Source: Letharia columbiana (Eukaryota; Ascomycota; Lecanoromycetes; Lecanorales; Parmeliaceae). Taken from it: a DNA stretch of 64,000 nt. The position numbers were made by a program, and so were the translations under genes. The number at the start of each line of letters is the position of its first letter. The stretch's first letter is position 1. Of this stretch, positions 22,661 through 37,000 are shown piece after piece. The notes beneath the pieces are model-generated. The model had not been told where the DNA came from. It did no database searches and saw only the letters and a list, made by a program, of their open reading frames with translations. The DNA lies in the NCBI RefSeq assembly GCF_014066305.1, contig NW_023501094.1, forward strand, positions 279,828 to 343,827, written 5' to 3'.

Positions 22661-22862
22661 AAAGATAAGATAGCTAAATAAAATAGGCTTAATAATATAT
22701 TTAAGTCTATCTTATTATTATAAATTATCGAATATATTATTAATTATTATTTTATTATTAATATCTAAAGAATAGATTTTAATATAATTTATTTATTTTA
22801 ATAGTTTATTTTATTTAATTATATTTAAATACTTTAGCGTAAAGTCTTTATTTGTAATTATG

Positions 22863-25800
22863 AGAAGTAACTACTTATAATACTAAGCTAAGATTCTTAT
22901 TAAGATATCTTCTTAATAGATACGAAGATAGATAAAATTATATACTTATATAATTACGATAGCTTACTATAATAATATATCGTTAATAAAAAAATATAGC
23001 GATCTCGATATATATATAAGTAAAGAGTATAAGTTATTATAAAGTTAAGTAAATATAATAGTAAGGCTCTTATATAATTAGTTTCTTTCTTCTCGATATT
23101 ATAATCGTAATAGCTTTCTTTATAATAGACTTCGAAGGTTTTATTAACGATAAGGTACTATTATAATAGTATAATTAATTATAAAAGACTTCTATAAATG
23201 CGATAGAGGTATTATAGATAGTAGCTTTAATAGCGAAGATAGTAATAGTATAATAGTATAATCGATTACGAAAGGCTTTTATAAATACGTCGTTAATAGC
23301 GGAGATAGATAGTAGCTCTAATAGAGGCGATATAGCGATCTTATAGTCTTTTATTAATTTCGAAGTATCGTCTAGCTATTTAATATTATATTATTAATTA
23401 TACTTAGAGTTATATTCTTTTTAATATATTAGATATTTAATTAAATAATCTTTATTACGACGTCTAATACGCTTATTAAATAAGAATTATAGTTTATATA
23501 ACTTATAATTATTAATATTATCTTTTATATAAATAGAATTAGACTTCTTTAATAATAGTCTATAAAAGAGATTAATATTAGCGAGCTATAGTTCTAGCTA
23601 TACTATTAAGAATATAAGATAAACTCTTTAATAATTAGATATATCGAGATAATAAGCTTATTTATTTATCTTAATAATAATTTTAAAAAAGTTAATATAG
23701 TGTTAATTAATCTTATTTATCTTAATAATATTAATAGATTATAAAATAGAGTAGTCTTTATATAAATATAAGAGTATTTTATCTTTCTTTCTAAAGTATA
23801 TAGATTAATACTTATAATTATAATAAAATTTCTAAGATATTTAAATAAAGCTTATTATATTAATAGCTTTAACTCTAATAATAATATATATCTATTATAA
23901 TAATTCGAATAATATAATAAGATTAAGAGTTTTATTTAGAGGAAATTTATAGAATAGCTTATTCGATAACTTAATTATAATAGTTAACTATATATTATTA
24001 AATAGTACTTATATATATAAAAGAATAATAGACTATATTAAAGGCTTCTCTAAGAATATATAAATAGAAATATAAAGTAATTTTAGTCGTCTAATTAATA
24101 CGTTTATTACTATTATTTATCTAGAAATAATAAATTATAGAGTATAGTAGTTTAACTTTTAATCTATCGAATATAGCTTTTTATAGTTTTAATAGAAATT
24201 TAAGATCTCTATTAAATAGTAAGATCTTTAATATTCTTTAATTATTTATATTAAGGCGATTTAATAAAGTAATAATCTACTCTTTAATATCTTTAAATAG
24301 ATTTATTAGAAATATAAGTAATTCGCTTTATAAATTTATCTATAATAATTATTATATAATTAAATTTCTTATTAGATAATAATATAGTAAGAATAAAATT
24401 AAGTATTAAGATATAAAAAGATAAAATAAAACTCTTTATAAATTATAGATAATTATAAGACTTATAGCGATAAGTTTATAATATTAGATACTTAGAATAA
24501 TACTTAATATAGCTATAAAGATATTTAAATAATTCTTATATATATTATAATTTAAAGATTATATTAAAAGATCTTTCGAAATCTAGATAATTATCTCTAT
24601 AGGCGATTTCGAGAATATCTTTAATTAGCGATTAGAGATATATATAATTATTTTAAATTAATAAATTTATTCTTATAAAAAATAAGATTAGAGTTTATAA
24701 TATTATAAATAAAAGAAAGCTTAACACTCTTCGCTCTTTAAGTTATTAGCTTTATATTAATATTTATAATATTAATAATTCTTATTTAATATAAATCTAT
24801 ATTATATTTAATAAGAAGCCTATTATAAAAGACTTTATTTATCTCTATTATAATAATAGAGTAATTATAAATATTATTATAATTTATTACTTATATAATA
24901 TAGATATATAAGATATTAAGCTTTAAGTAATCTTTAAATAATATTAATTTATTAATATTTATAAGGCGTAAAAAAGCGTCTAATATAATATATTTCTTAT
25001 TAAACTTATATCTTATATCGAGATAAAATTAATAAAGAAATTAAAAAGTATATATTAGTTATATATTTAGTTTTATTATAAATATTATAAAAGTAATAGA
25101 AGATTACTTTATAATATCGAGAATAATTAAATAATTAATTTAAATAATAATAAATCGCTTAAATAACTTTATAAGATATTAAATCTTCTTAATAATTTAT
25201 ATAAATTCTACTATCTCGAGTTTTATAGACTAATAATTCTTTTTAATAAAAGTTAATATTCTTAATAAGTATATAATTAGCTTTATAATAGTTCTAGATA
25301 ATTACTTAATATTAGCTATAATAATATATTTCTTTTTAATATAAAATATTTATATATCGAAATCTTATTTTCTAGAGATATTTAGATCTATTTATAGATC
25401 TTTATTTAAATTAAAATATATAAGTAATAAGAGTCTATTTAAAGCTTTCTATAGGCTTTTAAAGCTTTATTTTTTTTATAAAGAAGTCTTTAATAGATAA
25501 AGCTTAAAGAAGTAAATATAATATAAATTATTTTTAATAAATATCTCTTTAAATAAGTAAGTCTTTAATATTTATAGAGAATTAGTAAGCTATGTGTAAT
25601 AGTAAATTAAACTTTTTAAATAGTCTATTAATTTAAGATAATATTTAAGATCGTTAAGTATATTAAAATAGACGATCTTATTAATAACTTTTAACTTATT
25701 TTTAGCTATTATTATATTAAAAAAATTAATTTAATAATCTAATAGATTAATATTAAGATATTTTAGAAAGATTTTTATAGATAGTAATAATAATATTATA

Positions 25801-28800
25801 CTTAATTAAGATTTAAAATAACTTTTATAGATATATAATATATTTCTTTAAGGTCTTAAAGTTTAATATAATATTATTAATATATACTTAAATAAAGTCT
25901 TTAATAGATTATAGAATTTTATTAATCTATCGTTATATATAAGTTATAAAATTTATATATTCTTATAATTAATATATTAAAAGTCTTTTAATCTTAATAA
26001 GAAATTATAATAAGTATATAGCGATTATTATAGTAAATAAGTTATTAATAAAAGAAAGATATTATATCGAGTATAGATAAATAAATATATTCTAATAGTC
26101 TTATTATAATATCTAATTATAATAATATAAGATATATATCTAAAATAATAAGATTATTAAGGCCTCTAATATTTATTATAGCTCTTTTCTTTTACTTATT
26201 ATTTAATAGTATTTTTTAAATTATAAATATAAAATAGCTAAATAAAATAGACTTAATAATATATTTAAGTCTATCTTATTATTATAAATTATTAAATATA
26301 TTATTAATTATTATTTTATTATTAATATCTAAAGAATAGATCTTAATATAATTTAACTTTAATAGTTTATTTTATTAGTTATCGCGTAATATAATCTTTA
26401 TTTAATTATATTTAAATACTTTAATAAAGTCTTTATCTCTTTATAAGATAGAAAATTTATTAATTAGATCTATTAGAATCTAAGTATTATATTTATTATT
26501 ATAAATTATAATATTATTTAATAATTTAATCTCTTTAATAAGATTTAATTAAGATATAATAGCGTTATAAATAAGCTATAAAAGACTATTAGTTATATTT
26601 ATTAATACTATTATAATAAAAATAATTATTTTCTTAATTTAATTACTTATAATAGATTTATCTATAAAAGACTTCGATAAAGACTTTATAAAGAAGATAT
26701 TTTTATAATTAACTTTATATAGTATATCTAGATAAAGTTTTTTAGAAATTTAAATAATTTAATTAATTTTATTTTTAATTAGAATTTTAATAATATATAA
26801 ATTTATAAGATAAGCGTATAGAGTTAAGTTTCGCTATACTATTAACTTAAAAATATAATCTCTCTTAAATAATTCTTTAAAAGAGTTAATAGATATTATA
26901 ATATCGATATAAAATATTATAATTAGAGCTTTATAAATATAAATAATATATCTCTAATATAAATTATATTATTAATTAATAATATTAATAGTAATAGTAT
27001 AGCTATTAATATATACTTTAACTTAAATAATATTAAATATAATCTTCTTAAGATCTATAATATTATTTTTTAATAATATATAGGCTTTTAGATTATTAAT
27101 AAGATAAATCTCTCTTTAAATATAATAGAGAATCTTACTATTATCTATCTTATTAATAGAAATATATATTAAAATTAGAATATATTTATTAATATTATAT
27201 ATAGCTAAATCTAAGCCCTTAATATAAAGAGATAAGATTATTTTTTAAATTTTTATAAGAGATAGTAATATTAATAGTTATAATTTATCTCACTAAAGTA
27301 ACTTTATAATTAATATTAATATAAATCTTCTTATTAATTATATTAAACTATAGATATATAAAGATATAAATATAATTTTACTCTCGAAAAGTAACTTTTA
27401 TATCTAGATTAAACTTTTTAATAAAGTTAAAGTTAATAATTTTAATAGAATAAAAGTCTTAATAATAGAAGACTTCTAATTAATAAACGAAAGGCTTTTA
27501 TTTAACTACAAAAGGCTTTTATAAATAATCTTTTTAGCTATAAAAGGCTCTTATAAATAACTCTTTTATAAATATTTATAAAGTTTTATTTTTAATATAA
27601 ATAATATATCGTAGTTTTAATAGATTATATAAATATCGACGAAGTTAATATAGATCTCTTTATATAACTATTCTTTATAATTATTAGCGAAGCTTTTCTT
27701 AGATAATTCGCCTTAATAAGCTTTTTATACTTTATTATATTCTTAAAAGATATTAGATTAATTCTTATTAATATAATTAGCTTAATTATAAACTATTTAA
27801 TTATTATAATTAGCTTAATAAATAGCGATCTAACTATAATAGATATCTTATAACTATTATAGCTACTTATCTCTATTACTTTAATAATTATAATTATCTT
27901 ATCTTAAAAATCTTTTATCTTAAGAAGAATTTAATTACTTAAATTAATTCGAGAATATTAAATTTAATATATTTAAAGAATTGGCGATTTAAAGGTATAG
28001 CGATATAATAAGTAAATAATTATCTTATAAAGAAGCGTATTACTAATTTAATTAATAATCGTATTATTAATTATTATAAGCGTATTATTCTTTATTATAA
28101 GATTTATTCTAATAGCTAGAAGACTATCGCGAATAGAATTAAAATTAAAAAAAAAGTTAAATAATTAATTTTTATAGTTCTATTAATCTTAATAATTAAT
28201 ATTTAATTAATCTTATTAAAGATCTTATTAAAAGATTTAATTATTACGTTATTATTATAGTAATTAACTTTATTAAAATCTTTAATAAAATAATCTAGAT
28301 ATCTTAAATTATATATTTTTCTTTAATTTAAATATTTAAATAAATAAAGAAATCGATATTATAATAGATAATAAATTTATAAAAGTATATAAGTCTACTA
28401 TAATATCTTAATAGATAAATATTAATTAATTTTTAATATTATCTATATTAGTAGATTTAATATAATAAATAACTACTTATATATAGCTCGAAGGCTCTCT
28501 TCTATTATATATATTTATTAGAGTATACTTCTTAATAATAAAATAAGCGAGTATTATTTTAATTAATTTCTTAAATTATCTTAATAATATCTTATATTAT
28601 TTCTTAATATCGTTATCTATTTATAGATTAAGCTTCTTAAAATTTAATAACTTAATAATATATTATAATAACGCTATATCTCTTAATACTATATTAAAAT
28701 TAACTTTAATTATAAAAAGTCTTTTATAATAACTATATCTTATAATTATTTAATAAAAAGAATAACGCTATAAAAGTAGATATCTTTATTAATTATAACG

Positions 28801-29955
28801 ATCTCATTTTCTCTATAGAATTTATCGAGATAAGAGATTAAAGTAATTAAGATTTAATAAATTTTATTAATTAAAAGTACTTAATAAGATAGATAGCTTT
28901 TTAGATAAATCTTATAGCCTTAATTATTTTATAAAGTTTATAGAATTAAATAATATTTATAGATTCTATAATACTTAGATTATAGCTCTTTAAATAATAT
29001 TATTAATATCTTATTAAAGCTATTAATAATTAAGAGAAGAATTTAAAGTTATAATATTATTATAGATTATAATCTCTATAAAGATCTTAAATATAGAAAA
29101 AGAATATTTACTAGATAAGCTTATTAATATAAAACTTTTTATTTAAATAATTTTTAAAGATTTTTATATAGCTAGTAAGAGAGAGCTTAATAAAGATAAA
29201 TTTAATAGAATAATATTAATTAAAGAAGATTTTAATAGCTCTACTAGCTATATAATAAGATTATTAAAATCTCTAATTATCTTATAAAAGAAAGATTTAT
29301 TAATAGTTTAATCTAATAGCTATAATACTAATAACTTAAATTCTAAAAAATTAAATTTAATTTTTACTCTATTATTTTATAATATAGATAAAAATCTTAA
29401 TAGCTTTAAGAGGCTTAAAAATATAAGTAATAAGATATTAAATTATAAATACTATTGAAGGCTTTAATAGATTAAGATATAAATATACTATTTTAATAAA
29501 GTCGTCGATTTAAAAGACTAATATAATTATTTTTTAATTAATATAGATATAAATAACATTAATATTAAGAAGATATTCTATTAGATTAAAATTACTTATT
29601 AAATTAATAAGATAGTAAAGACTTTTAATTAATAAATAAAAGAGCGTATTAGCGAAAGGCTTAGATAGTAGAATAGCTATAAAGAATTAAGTAAATAAAG
29701 TACTATTAAATAAATAAATAATAATAAGAGAAGCTTCTAGATTATTCGATAGTTAATTAATATCGAATAATAATATTACTATTATATTATAAGAGTAATA
29801 TAAAAATATAAATATAATAAGTAATATATAGTAAAGATAATTATTCTTCTACTAAGAAGTAACTACTTATAATACTAAGCTAAGATTCTTATTAAGATAT
29901 CTTCTTAATAGATACGAAGGTAGATAAAATCATATACTTATATAGTTACGATAAA
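22863..29955 (-). mobile_element. Beta copy 2, near full-length gypsy-type element
   Basis: The left LTR (22863-23127) lacks its first 60-70 bp and the right LTR (from about 29808) is cut short at an A/T homopolymer tract at 29969. The interior is about 6.7 kb in minus orientation: RNase H and integrase would lie left of the RT (about 25740-26260) and protease and gag to the right. I could not identify gag or protease motifs after RIP. The right 1.8 kb is repeated at 59815-61661. Confidence 0.78.
25740..26260 (-). pseudogene. Beta copy 2 reverse transcriptase
   Basis: This is the same RT block as in beta copy 1, aligned with it over its whole length. It is more heavily RIP-mutated, with additional TAA/TAG codons. 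The plus-strand text AATAATAATATTATACTTAATTA near 25790 corresponds to the region just after the catalytic site of copy 1. Confidence 0.7.
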
Positions 29956-29968
29956 TATTATAGTTATT

Positions 29969-29990
29969 TTATTAAAAAAAAAAAAAAAAT

Positions 29991-30022
<32 letters not shown>

Positions 30023-30124
30023 TTTAAAAATAAATAAAAAAAAAAAAAAAAAATTAAAAAAAAAAAAAAAAAATTTTTTTAAAAAAAAATATTTATTTTT
30101 TAAAAAAATATAAAAAAAAAAAAT
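29969..30124. repeat. A/T homopolymer tract at the truncated beta LTR
   Basis: About 155 bp made almost only of long A runs and T runs. The beta LTR stops just before it. A similar tract of about 255 bp occurs at 45957-46212, also where an LTR element is cut. Such tracts are not typical RIP products and may be assembly filler or consensus error. Confidence 0.8.
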
Positions 30125-31258
30125 TTTATCTATGTTTCTTTCTTTATAAAAATATATAAAAACTTTAAACTTAGAGCTCTTATACTTTAGAATCTTTTTT
30201 AAAATTTTATATAAAGTATTAGATTTTAACGCTAATCTACTTTTAGAATTAATTTAAATTTACTACTTTTTTAAAGAAAGAATTTTTTCTAAAAGAAGTA
30301 ATGGCTATAAGAGTTACTTAATTCCCTTATCTTTTTAAATAACTTTTCTTCTTTTAAAAAAATTTATCTCTTATTTTTAATATCTTTCTTTCTTCTTAAT
30401 AAAGCTTTATTTTTATTTTATTTTTATATCTTTTTTATAATAAAGTATAATTATTTATAATTAACGAAGTTAGAAAATCTATTTTATTAGAGTTAACGAT
30501 TTTACTTATCTTTTAATTTTAAACTTTTTTAATAAGAAAATTCTAAACTTTATAAGTAGATTTTTAATAAGAATTATTATTAGATTATTAAATTAATTAT
30601 ATAGACTTATAATCTATCTATCGACGTTTTACGTAATTAAGATTTATATATTTAACGAAATCGATCTTAGAGTAGTAACTCGTTCTCTTCTTTAAAGACT
30701 ACTCGATTAGAGAAATCTCTTATCTATTCTCTTTTTAAAATTATAGTTTTAAATCTATAAATACTCTAATAAGAGTAGTTATTATCTTTATATAAGAAGT
30801 TTATTATTATATAAATAATAATTACTTTTTATTTAATAAGCTAAAATAACTCGCCTTAAATTTAAAAATATCTTTATTTTCGAGAATTTAAGTCTTAACT
30901 TAAGAGGTTATATAAACGTCTTTTTAAAGTTATTATTTTCTTTTTTTTTAAAGATAATTTAATATTCTCGTCTTAATAATAGAACTTTTCTTTCTAAACT
31001 TAATAAAGATAAAAAAAGAAGATTTATTAGTCTTTTCTTATTACTATTTATAATATTTATATAAAGAACTTAATCTCTTTTTAATTAATCTTAATTTATC
31101 TTTCTTTTTATTACTTTTAAATTCTATATTAAAAATAAACTCGACTTTAAAGAAATTAAGTATATTAAATTTTTAGAATTTTTATATAGTTATAGACTTA
31201 ATAAATAGAATTCTCTTTTTATTAGATTAAGCTATATTTAATAAAATATTAATAAAAA
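30125..31258. other. Heavily RIP-mutated stretch, element not identified
   Basis: CpA and TpG are absent, so the sequence belonged to repeated DNA. It is poor in G on the plus strand and rich in CTTT-type runs. I found no second copy in the window and no domain on either strand. It may be the body of a DNA transposon or the left part of the alpha fragment that continues at 33635. Confidence 0.35.
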
Positions 31259-31261
31259 TTA

Positions 31262-33630
31262 TTAAATAAAGGCTATAAATTAAATTAAATTATATTAAGT
31301 AATAATTTTTTTCTAAGTCAAATCGAACTCTAATCGCTTTATATACGTTTTTAACCTATATATAAATATCTATATAAGAGAGAGGCGTTAAGATCTAATT
31401 AGAAAGGTATATCGAGTATAAAGAATTAATTTATAATAATTACCTATAAAAAATAGAGAAAGACTATATTCTTATAATAAGAAGTATCGAAATATCGAAA
31501 AGAAATAAAGATAATTTATTAATTAGTAATATAAATTTCATATTATCTCCTACCGTAGTAAAATCTTTCGAATAATAAAATAGCTATTAGACAGTAAGAT
31601 AATTTTAATTCGATTCAAATTTATATCGTTCTTTTATTTATAGAGATATATATTAATTATAATAGTAGATTCTTCTCTTATAACGTTATTATAGTAATAT
31701 ATTATATTAATATAATAGAGAATAATAGACTAAATTATAGTAATATTCTCCGCTTACTAAGTAATAATTTAATATAAAATTATAGAGAGTATATAACGTG
31801 GGATCTTAGAGAGCTAAGTCGTATTCTTAACGATAATAGTCTTATTACCGCTTAGTTTCTCCGTAGTATTCTCCGTAGTATTCTCTCGTAGTATTCTCCG
31901 CATTTATCTATTATAGTTTCTTCTCTTACTTTTTAATATAATAAGATAATAGACTAAGTTATAATAATATTCTCCGCTTACTAAATAATAATTTAATATA
32001 AAACTATAAGAGTATATAACGTAGATCTTAAAGAGCTAAGTCGTATTCTTAATACTAAAAGCCTTATTACCGCTTAATTTCTCCGTAGTATTCTTTATAG
32101 TATTCTTTATATTTTCTTTTTCTATTATATTTTTTTACTTTTATTTTTATTATATTAATTAATTAATTAAATAGTTAATTAAGTAATAACTAATATAACG
32201 TAGATCTTAGAGAGCTAAGTATTCTTAACGATAATAATCTTATTACCACTTAATTTCTCTATAATATTCTTCGCATTTATCTATTATAGTTTCTTCTTTT
32301 ACTTCTTCTCTTATAGAGTATTAGATTAAATAGCTAGCTAAGTAAATAACTAAGTAAATAACTAAGTAAATAACTAATATAATATAAGATCTTAAAGAGC
32401 TAAGTCGTATTCTTAACGATAATAATCTTATTATCGCTTAATTTCTTCGTAGTATTCTTCGTATTTATCTATTATAATTTCTTCTCTTACTTCTTCTTTT
32501 ATAGAGTATTAGATTAAATAACTAGCTAAGTAATTAATTAAATAAATAACTAAGTAACTAATTAATAATCTAATTAAGTAAATTATTAAGCTAATAAAGT
32601 AGATAGTATTAACTAAGCGATTAATCGAATATCGCTAATTTAAGAGAAGTATATAGAAGAGAATAATAGCTATAAATTCGTTCGGGCTCTTTTTAAGAGT
32701 TTTTTAACGTATTTCTAAATAGATAATATATAAATAACGCGCGATATAGTTGGCGAGCTTTACTAAAGACTAAATAAGACTTAAATAAGAGTTAAAAGAT
32801 AGACTAAAAGAATATAGGCTATCGAAAAGATCGTTATTAAAGAAGTCTAATAATAAATCTCGTAATAGAGAGTCTTCTATATCGTCTTTCTCTCATTTAA
32901 AAGCTTCTTCTTAATTATATTTAAAATCTAATACGCGTTAAAAGACTTTAAAATAGAGTAATAAAAAATGAATTAGAGAGAAAGACGCGTCTTAAGAGAT
33001 AGTATCGCTAGATTAAAAGGTATTATCGCTAACTTAGAAGAAGTATTAGTAATAGATAGCTATTAAGCTCGCTTACGACCTCGATTATCAGCAATAACGA
33101 ATTCGCTAAAAGATAGTCTAAAGGCGTTAATAGAGGCTCTAAGAGGCGAGTAAAAGAAGTATATATATCTAAAGCGTTTAATAACATTTCCGCGAGGGAT
33201 ATCGAGAACGATTATATTTATATTAATAGAATTAATAGATTAATAGAGTAGTAAAAGAATAATAATTATATAAATAGATAGAAGGATTATTATTATTTAA
33301 TCTCGGATACGTTTAATATAACTATAATATTTAAATATTAGTTTAATTCATTAATAGTAGATTAAACTTTATTATTTTTATAGCGTTAGAAAGCGTAAAG
33401 CGAGCTTTATAATTTGAGGAATTATAAAGTAACTATATCTATTATAAGCTAAGTATCTTAAAGTATAAGACTTCTATATATAAATTTTTAATAAGAAAGC
33501 GCGAGAGAGCTATTAAGCTAACTTAGTCGATCTAACTAAAGAGCGTAGTAACTCTAAATTAATAATTAACTATATATATAAATTTAAGATTTTTAAGCTT
33601 AGCCCTATCTTATTCTTTTATATATACTAA
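31262..33630 (+). mobile_element. Family A copy 7, long variant with possible coding remnant
   Basis: The left end AAATAAAGGCTATAAATTAA is a mutated family end, and the right end is CCCTATCTTATTCTTTTATA followed directly by alpha-type RT sequence. The first 1.3 kb parallels copy 4, with four units marked by GATCTTA-AGAGCTAAG at 31802, 32024, 32213 and 32388. From about 32640 to 33200 the composition changes, and one plus-strand frame is nearly stop-free with helix-like text. Confidence 0.7.
32975..33230 (+). pseudogene. Possible coiled-coil-coding remnant in family A copy 7
   Basis: One frame runs with only two internal stops and reads RVLRDSIARLKGIIANLEE, later NSLKDSLKALIEALRGE. The heptad-like spacing of Leu/Ile suggests a coiled coil. 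Both stops are TAA at positions where Gln could have stood before RIP. I do not recognise the protein. It could have been a small accessory protein of a parent element or captured host sequence. Upstream, 32640-32960 also keeps scattered Arg/Ser-rich codons. Confidence 0.35.
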
Positions 33631-33634
33631 TCTT

Positions 33635-34072
33635 ACTTTATAATTTAGCGAGATATATTATAAAGTTGTAAAGAAAGAGTTATTATTAATATTTAAGAAT
33701 TTAACGCTATAATAGAGAATAATAACTATCTATTACTCTTATAATTAGATATTATTACTTTAATAATAGAATATATCTATATCTCTATTATAGACGAAGT
33801 TATATAATTTCATTAATTTAATATAAAGCTTTCTAATAGATATAAACTTATTATTATTAATTATCGCGATTAGAAAGAATTTAATATAGTATTTATAAGA
33901 TATAAGAGATCTTTATTATACGTATAACATTAAACGAATATTCTACTATATTTATTTTATACTTTTATATATACTTTTATAGATAATATTATTATTTTTA
34001 ATAAAATCTTTTAGAAATATAAATCTTATCTTTAATAGCTTTTTTAGCTATTATAAGAGAAACGTACTTCTC
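33635..34072 (+). pseudogene. Alpha-type reverse transcriptase fragment
   Basis: It matches alpha 9266-9706 over its whole length, ending in AGAGAAACGTACTTCTCT in both. The catalytic region again reads FI-D-N-IIIFN in the RIP-altered form. The left edge is the right end of family A copy 7 and the right edge is the remnant of the gamma copy 1 LTR. Confidence 0.8.
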
Positions 34073-37000
34073 TATAATTAATATAATTAAGTATTTTATC
34101 TTTATATTTTAATAGATTATAAATTTAAATTATATTTAATAACTATTTTAATAATAATATAATCTATTACTATAGTTATAATTATTTTTAGATATTTATA
34201 TTTATTATAATAAAGATAATTATAACTATAAAAGACTTTATTAATCTTCTTAATATAAAAAATTTCTATTTTAAAATAATTATTCTAGATTTAAATAACT
34301 ATAATTCGTTTATAATTTAAAGATTAAAGGGCTATCATTTAAACGCTTTTACTTTTTAATTAAAATAATATAAAGTAAGTTAAAATATATTATATCTAGT
34401 TAAAATTATTAAAATCGCTATATAATTAATTAAATTATATTATTATTAAGATCTTTAAAATATTATTAGTTTTTTTATATAAAATACGCTAAATAAAGAA
34501 ATAATACGCTCTTATTTATATATTATAAATATTAAAGAATTAGATAAGTAAGTATTTAGACTTTATATTTATTTAATTATAAAATATTTATAATAAAGAC
34601 TAAAAACTAGTTATTTTAATTATCACTAAAAGAAATATAATTTAAAAAAAAAAATTTTAGCTTTAACGCTAATTATATAGTTTTTAATTATTATTAATAA
34701 AGATATATTAATTAAAAAAATAAAAATCTTAATCTTAAAAGCGAAAGAGAAAAGAAATCTCTATTATTATAAAGAAGTCTTAATATAAATATTTATTTTA
34801 GAGGTAAAATACTTTAATAGTAAATAAATAATCTTATAATTAATCTCGTTTCGATCTTAAATTTTAATTAAGTTAATTTTAGAGAAGATAATTAAAGCTT
34901 TTAATTATTAAGATAATTAATATAATTTTAATAATATAATATTATATCTATATATAAGAGATAGATCTTTATTATTATAATATTTTTAAATTATTTTAAT
35001 ATTTTTAAAATTTATTAATTACTTAACTTTTTGATAGAATATTATTCGCTATTTTAAGTATTAATAAATAATAAATCTTTATAAATAAAGATTTAAGCTA
35101 TATCGAGTTAATTTTAAAACTTAATAAGATTTCTCTTATACACTTAAATCTTTAATATATTATAAAAAATATTTTAATAGCGAGAGTAAGTATATATTAA
35201 GCTCTCTTATTAATTTTAATTTAATATTAAAATAATTAATCTCTAAGTCTCTATTAAAGTTAATCTTTAATAAAGATCTCTTTAATTTTTAAACGCGCTT
35301 AATTTTATTAATATTATTTATTTTAATTATTTTTTTAAGCTCTTATTAATATATAAATTTTATTTTTAAATTTAAACTTTAATAAAGCGAGCTTTATTTA
35401 ATTTATTTAGCTTATTCTTTAATAAAAAAGAGCTTATTAAGTCTCTAAATACTATATCTTTTAAGAAATCTAAAATTTTAATCTTTTTAAATTATCTTAA
35501 TAATATTAATAAATTTAAAAATATTTTTAATTATTAAATTTAAAAGTAATAATTTAAAAATAAATTAAAGCTATTTAGGCTATAGCGCTATATTAAAAAA
35601 GATTATATAAAATTAATTATTAATATTATTATTATTAAAGTCTAAATTAATAACTAATTATAAATATAAAATTAAATCTATATTATATTAAAATCGCGTT
35701 ATAAAAAAAATTTATATTTTAAAATTAAGAATAAAATTAATATTAAAAAAGTTTAAAAGATTTTAAATAAGTTTAAATCTTAAAATTTAAATATTCTTAA
35801 TTTTATATTTAGAAAGATAAATAATATTACTTTTATAAGATATAATAATAATCTTTAATTCTATATTAATAGATTTATAAAGATTTTAAATAAATTTAAT
35901 AATTTATTCTTAAAGCTAAAAGTTTAATAAAAATTAAAAAATTTATCGCTTTTATTTAGATTTAAGATTTTTTATATAATTTATATTATAAATAATATAA
36001 TTAAAATTATAATATTTTTAAAAATAATAATATTATAAAGTTTAATCTAAATTATATAATTACTTAATTTATTAATATTATAATTAATTTTATTAATTTA
36101 ATTAATATTAAAGTTTATATATTAATTATATTAATTAATAATTTTTATATATAATTTATAAAGTGTTATTATATTAATTATTATTAATAAAACTATTAAA
36201 TATAAAATTTAATAAAAAATTTATATTAATAACTTTTATATTTATATTTAAATTTATAAATATTATAATTATTATAAAAAGAATTAATATAATAATATTA
36301 AATATATTATTTTATATTTTAAATTTAAAAAATAAAATAATAATAATAATAGAGAAGATTATAATAATTATAAAGATTATAATAATTATAATAATAAAGA
36401 TAATAATAAAAATAATAATAATAATAATTTCTCTAGCTTAAATAATAAAGATAAAGATAAAAATATTTAAATTAATAAGTTTATTATTAATTATTAATTT
36501 AATAATATTAAGATTATTATAGTATATATTTAATTAATAATAATATATAATTTTATAATATATATTAACTTTAATCTAGAGAATATTATATATCTTATTA
36601 TTAATTCTTAATTTTTATAAAATTAAATCTATTATTTCTTTATTAAAAAGATTTAAAGATTATAATTTAAACTTCTTCGATATTTATAATTATTATATTA
36701 TTATATTTATAATTTATTAATAATATTTATATTTAATATATTACTTATAACTTCTTAATCTTTTAAATCTTTATTTTATTTAAATTATATTATTTAATTA
36801 ATAAAGTTAATAACTTAATTATAATTATTAATTTTAAATATATTAAATTTAAATATAAAAGTCTTAAAAATAAATAAACTCTATATATAAAAGATATCTA
36901 ATATATTTCTAATAGTAATTTTAATCTAATTTCTTAAGAATAATTTAAAAATTAAAATTATTTTTTTTAATTTATATTTAAAAATATTAAAATAAAAAAA

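Larger units (their letters stand above)
19292..22850 (-). mobile_element. Beta copy 1, gypsy-type, 3' part only
   Basis: The left LTR spans about 19292-19619. The interior matches beta copy 2 base for base apart from RIP differences, and stops at about 22850, inside the region upstream of the RT. The minus-strand RT core lies at 22150-22660. The half toward gag is missing. The copy abuts the LTR of copy 2 directly, so the two lie head to tail. Confidence 0.78.
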
